A stretch of 18,093 nucleotides of DNA from DASPWV01 sp046727855 (GTDB taxonomy: Bacteria; Acidobacteriota; Vicinamibacteria; Vicinamibacterales; UBA2999): contig JBKPDL010000137.1 in NCBI GenBank assembly GCA_046727855.1, positions 1 through 18,093 of the forward strand. The letters are read 5' to 3'. Within the stretch, counting starts at the first letter, position 1. The number at the start of each line of letters is the position of its first letter. The notes under the pieces were generated by a model. The model made no database searches and had not been told where the DNA came from. It was given only the letters and a program-made list of their open reading frames with translations. Both the position numbers and the translations under genes were made by a program. Below, piece by piece: positions 15,474 to 18,093 of this stretch.

Positions 15474-16700
15474 TTACCGGCGCGCCACCGCGGGCAAATA
15501 GGATTCCAGCCCGGCGGGCTTCCACTCGATCACGCGCTCCTGCTCCGCACTCATATAACACGCCATCAGCAACTCGGTCACGTCGCGGCCGGCGTGGAAG
15601 TTGAGCTCCGGCTGGACACCATCGGCAAAGGCGCTCGCAAAATGGCGGTTTTCGCCTTCGTAGCCGTACTCGGCCGCTTCGTTGCCAAGCAGCGGCATCA
15701 AGCCTTGTTCGGCGTTCTGCTTCTCGACCAGGTCCTCGCCGCTCTCGCCGCGGAGCCGGCGCGAGAAGAACACTTTGGTGCCGCTGTCCAGCGTGTTCAC
15801 CGACATCGAATACTCCGGCCCGAGCAGCTCCATCGTCAATCGCAAGCCCGCACCGACGAAGCTCCACGACGTCGTGGCCTCGACGACGAGCGGCTGGCCT
15901 TTGTCGTCCACGTAGTTGACGGTGGCACGCGCAAAGTCCTCCGCCGGATGGCGCTGGTAATCGACGTCGGCGCTCATCATGTCTTTCAGCAGCGTGATGT
16001 ACTCGGGGCGCGACCACTTGAGCGATGCGATTTGGGCGGACACTTTCGTCGGACGAATGCTGTGACGCGGCGCCCCCGGTTCGGTCAGCAGGTAGCGCCC
16101 AACCTCGAGGCTGTGACACATCATGTCGTTGAGCACGCCGCCGCCCTGCAGATCGCCGCGCCAGAACCACGGCCTGTGCGGACCGCCGTGTTCCTCCGCC
16201 GCACGCGCGAGATAGGGACGGCCCGCAAGCGGCACGCCGCGCGCCCATACGGTGGCCTTGCCCCGTTCCACGCCGGGTGCGAAGAGCTGATTCTCGAGAT
16301 AACCGTGCAGCACTCCGGCCTTGTCGACGAGCTCGACTATCTTGTTGGCTTCGGCGGCGTTGCGGCCGAGCGGCTTCTCGCAGGCAATGCCTGTCAATGT
16401 CGCGCCGCGCGAGAGGGCGTGGACGATGCATTCCATGTTTTCGACGCGCGCGAAGTTGGGGCCGCAGATCCAGACACAGTCGATGGCCGGATCCGAGACC
16501 ATCTCTTCGATCGACCCGTAAACCTTCGCGTCTCCGACGCGCAGCGCGCGCGCCAGTGCCGCCGCTTGCTCGGCGTTTGCACGGTGCGGGCTCCAAATGC
16601 CGCGCACGTCCGCGTCGCGCACCGCAAGCCACGATCGAATATGAAAGCGCGTGATAAAGCCGCTGCCGATAAACCCGACTCCGAGTATCCGCCGTGTCAT
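15474..16700 (-). CDS. Gfo/Idh/MocA-family oxidoreductase, cytosolic
   Basis: A 408-aa NAD(P)-dependent sugar oxidoreductase with no export signal. The Rossmann motif GFIGSG is at 9-14, EKP at 108-110 (IACEKPLGRNA), and the active-site motif GGGVLNDMMCHSLE carries D192 and H196. The end LMACYMSAEQERVIEW is typical of the family. The frame is open to 16874, but ATG 16700 begins directly before the first strand (MTRRILGVGFIGSGF). ATGs at 16721 and 16733 are alternatives, and upstream residues overlap the divergent MFS gene. It leads the unit with the two DUF1080 genes. Likely work is interconversion of a sugar and its 3-keto form using cytosolic NAD(P). It is only distantly like the Tat-exported enzyme at 12447-13949. 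Confidence 0.92.
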   Translation of the reverse strand: MTRRILGVGFIGSGFITRFHIRSWLAVRDADVRGIWSPHRANAEQAAALARALRVGDAKVYGSIEEMVSDPAIDCVWICGPNFARVENMECIVHALSRGATLTGIACEKPLGRNAAEANKIVELVDKAGVLHGYLENQLFAPGVERGKATVWARGVPLAGRPYLARAAEEHGGPHRPWFWRGDLQGGGVLNDMMCHSLEVGRYLLTEPGAPRHSIRPTKVSAQIASLKWSRPEYITLLKDMMSADVDYQRHPAEDFARATVNYVDDKGQPLVVEATTSWSFVGAGLRLTMELLGPEYSMSVNTLDSGTKVFFSRRLRGESGEDLVEKQNAEQGLMPLLGNEAAEYGYEGENRHFASAFADGVQPELNFHAGRDVTELLMACYMSAEQERVIEWKPAGLESYLPAVARR

Positions 16701-16709
16701 CCGTGCCGA

Positions 16710-16715
16710 AATATA
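16710..16715 (-). promoter_or_regulatory. Possible -10 box of the Gfo/DUF1080 unit
   Basis: TATATT on the minus strand ends 9 nt before ATG 16700, which would give an almost leaderless mRNA. TATCAT on the plus strand (16728-16733) could serve the divergent MFS gene. No -35 match is convincing for either. Confidence 0.25.
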
Positions 16716-16751
16716 GTCCATTCCGGGTATCATCCCACCGGCTGATCGCCC

Positions 16752-17990
16752 ATGACCAAACCCACGACGGTTCGCCTGTCGGTGATGATGTTCCTCGAGT
16801 ACGTGATCTGGGGCTCGTGGCTCCCGCTTCTCGCGCTTTATCTGGGGGACGTGCTCGGCTTTACCGGCCGCCAAATTGGATGGATCTTCGCGACGCAGGC
16901 CATCGCCTCAATCGTCGCCTTGTTCATTGGCGGGCAGGCCGCGGATCGATTGATGTCGACCGAGCGGCTGCTGGCACTTTGTCATGCGATCGGCGGCACC
17001 GCGATGCTGGTCCTTGCGACGCAACGTTCATTCACGCCGTTTTTCGCGATCATGTTGGTGTATCAGCTTGCCTACATCCCAACGCTTTCGCTGACTAACG
17101 CGATCTCGTTTCATCACGTGTCGGATGCCAAGGCCGAATTCGGCAGAATCCGCATGTGGGGCACCATCGGATGGATTGCGGCAAGCTGGCCGTTCGTTTT
17201 CATCCTGGCCGGCAAGTCAGGTCCCGAGCTGCACGCAGCGCTGCGCAGTATCTTCATTGTGGCAGGCGTCGCCTCCTATGCGCTCGCTGCGTTCTCGTTG
17301 GCATTGCCTCGCACGCCTCCCGCGAGCAGCAGCCCCGATCGCAACGCGCCACTCGAGGCCATTCGCCTGCTCGCCGTGCCGGCGTTCCTGGTGCTGTTCG
17401 TCGTGACCTTCATTGATGCGCTGATTCATCAGTGTTATTTCCAGTGGACGAGTCCGTTTCTCGAGCGTGCGGGAGTGCCGGCCAACTGGATCATGCCGGC
17501 TATGAGCATTGGCCAGGTTGCCGAGATTGTGACGATGGCAGTGCTGGGTGTGGTGCTGCACCATCTCGGGTGGCGAACGACGATGGCTGTCGGCATTGCC
17601 GCGCACGCGGTGCGGTTTTTCATCTACGCAATTGGCGATCCGCTGTGGCTCATCGTGGCGATCAATGTTGTGCACGGGATGGCCTACGCGTTCTTCTTCG
17701 CCGTGGTCTACATCTTTGTGGACGAGCATTTCCCGAGGGACTCGCGCGCGAGCGCGCAGGGTCTCTTCAACCTTCTCATTCTGGGTCTCGGACCCTTCGT
17801 GGGTAGCCTGCTGTGGGGTGCGTTAGGCGACCGCTTCCGCACGACGGCCGGTGAGGTGGACTTCAGCAAGCTGTTCCTTGTGCCCGCGGTGCTGGGCGTG
17901 GCCGCGGTCCTGCTGCTCCTCGTCGCATTTCACCCCGATCGAGTCGTTGCGCCAGCACCAGAAAAGCTTGGCACGAAGACACCAGGTTGA
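16752..17990 (+). CDS. MFS transporter, nucleoside:H+ symporter type (NupG/XapB-like)
   Basis: A 412-aa inner-membrane protein with about 12 hydrophobic segments. The pattern fits the nucleoside:H+ symporter family (PF03825): LSVMMFLEYVIWGSWLPLLALYL (9-31), TGRQIGWIFATQAIASI, ADRLMSTERLLAL, and GRIRMWGTIGW (131-141). A polar loop at about 188-200 separates the two halves. Many members sit beside DUF1080 and Gfo/Idh/MocA genes and probably carry sugars or sugar derivatives rather than nucleosides; this is inferred from context. It diverges from the Gfo/DUF1080 unit with only 51 bp between starts, so the two are likely co-regulated. No Shine-Dalgarno is obvious before ATG 16752. Confidence 0.9.
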   Translation: MTKPTTVRLSVMMFLEYVIWGSWLPLLALYLGDVLGFTGRQIGWIFATQAIASIVALFIGGQAADRLMSTERLLALCHAIGGTAMLVLATQRSFTPFFAIMLVYQLAYIPTLSLTNAISFHHVSDAKAEFGRIRMWGTIGWIAASWPFVFILAGKSGPELHAALRSIFIVAGVASYALAAFSLALPRTPPASSSPDRNAPLEAIRLLAVPAFLVLFVVTFIDALIHQCYFQWTSPFLERAGVPANWIMPAMSIGQVAEIVTMAVLGVVLHHLGWRTTMAVGIAAHAVRFFIYAIGDPLWLIVAINVVHGMAYAFFFAVVYIFVDEHFPRDSRASAQGLFNLLILGLGPFVGSLLWGALGDRFRTTAGEVDFSKLFLVPAVLGVAAVLLLLVAFHPDRVVAPAPEKLGTKTPG

Positions 17991-18009
17991 CGGAGGTAAG
18001 GTCCCGGCG

Positions 18010-18032
18010 CGCAGCGCAGCCGCCGCGCTGCG
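18010..18032 (+). terminator. Hairpin downstream of the MFS gene
   Basis: CGCAGCGC (18010-18017) pairs perfectly with GCGCTGCG (18025-18032) around AGCCGCC, 20 nt past the MFS stop. No T-run follows. Nothing further is recognisable up to the end of the window. Confidence 0.35.
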
Positions 18033-18093
18033 GCCAGCCTATCCCGACCATCGCGTGACACGAAGGTGAGGTTGGGGCCAGGCGATCTCCGAG

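Noticed and set aside
16701..16874. N-terminal extension of the cytosolic Gfo protein by 58 residues
   Set aside because: It would overlap the start of the divergent MFS gene by more than 100 bp and carries low-complexity charged sequence unlike the family.

Overview
The window is high-GC DNA with dense coding. It most likely comes from an Acidobacteriota genome, possibly Vicinamibacteria. The evidence is LPS heptose genes (a Gram-negative envelope), a large Oar-like TonB-dependent receptor with an N-terminal carboxypeptidase-regulatory domain, Tat-exported Gfo/Idh/MocA and GMC-associated proteins, DUF1080 proteins, and many short palindromic repeats. The taxonomic call is an inference from gene style, not from a marker search.

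Layout. Positions 57-3316 (+) carry an LPS core/O-antigen block: a GT9 heptosyltransferase-type enzyme, an O-antigen ligase/polymerase-type membrane protein, and the heptose-7-phosphate kinase RfaE1. A cluster of GC-rich hairpins (3316-3435) separates it from purH (3438-5048, -). A divergent intergenic region follows. It holds a near-consensus promoter, an intrinsic terminator only about 50 nt downstream, and further hairpins, all ahead of a CspA-family gene (5263-5466, +). Two small conserved hypothetical genes lie on the minus strand (5544-6263). One of them looks like an internally shortened MXAN_5187 C-terminal-type protein. An AT-rich, 132-bp foldback element (6282-6413) and a 13-bp tandem duplication come next.

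From 6431 to 17990 the genes form an apparent sugar/glycoside oxidation locus. On the minus strand are a Tat-signal small subunit (gluconate 2-dehydrogenase subunit 3 family) and its GMC flavoprotein. Divergent from them are a TonB receptor and a Tat-exported Gfo/Idh/MocA oxidoreductase (+). A minus-strand unit follows, with a cytosolic Gfo/Idh/MocA oxidoreductase and two tandem DUF1080 (3-keto-disaccharide hydrolase family) proteins about 70% identical to each other. A nucleoside:H+ symporter-type MFS transporter diverges from this unit. Taken together, the families suggest outer-membrane uptake of a glycoside, periplasmic C3 oxidation, cleavage of the 3-keto-glycoside by DUF1080 proteins, inner-membrane import and cytosolic redox. 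The substrate cannot be read from the sequence.

A palindromic repeat family (A-run/G-run stem, C-run/T-run return) occurs as two close pairs. One pair lies between convergent genes, where it can serve as a bidirectional terminator. The other lies inside the coding sequence of the GMC small subunit, where it encodes about 20 residues just ahead of the Tat motif. Other points worth a second look are the structured csp leader, the foldback element, the GT9 start codon inside a repeat hairpin, and the tandem DUF1080 duplication with different export signals. No tRNA, rRNA, CRISPR array, transposase or phage gene was seen.
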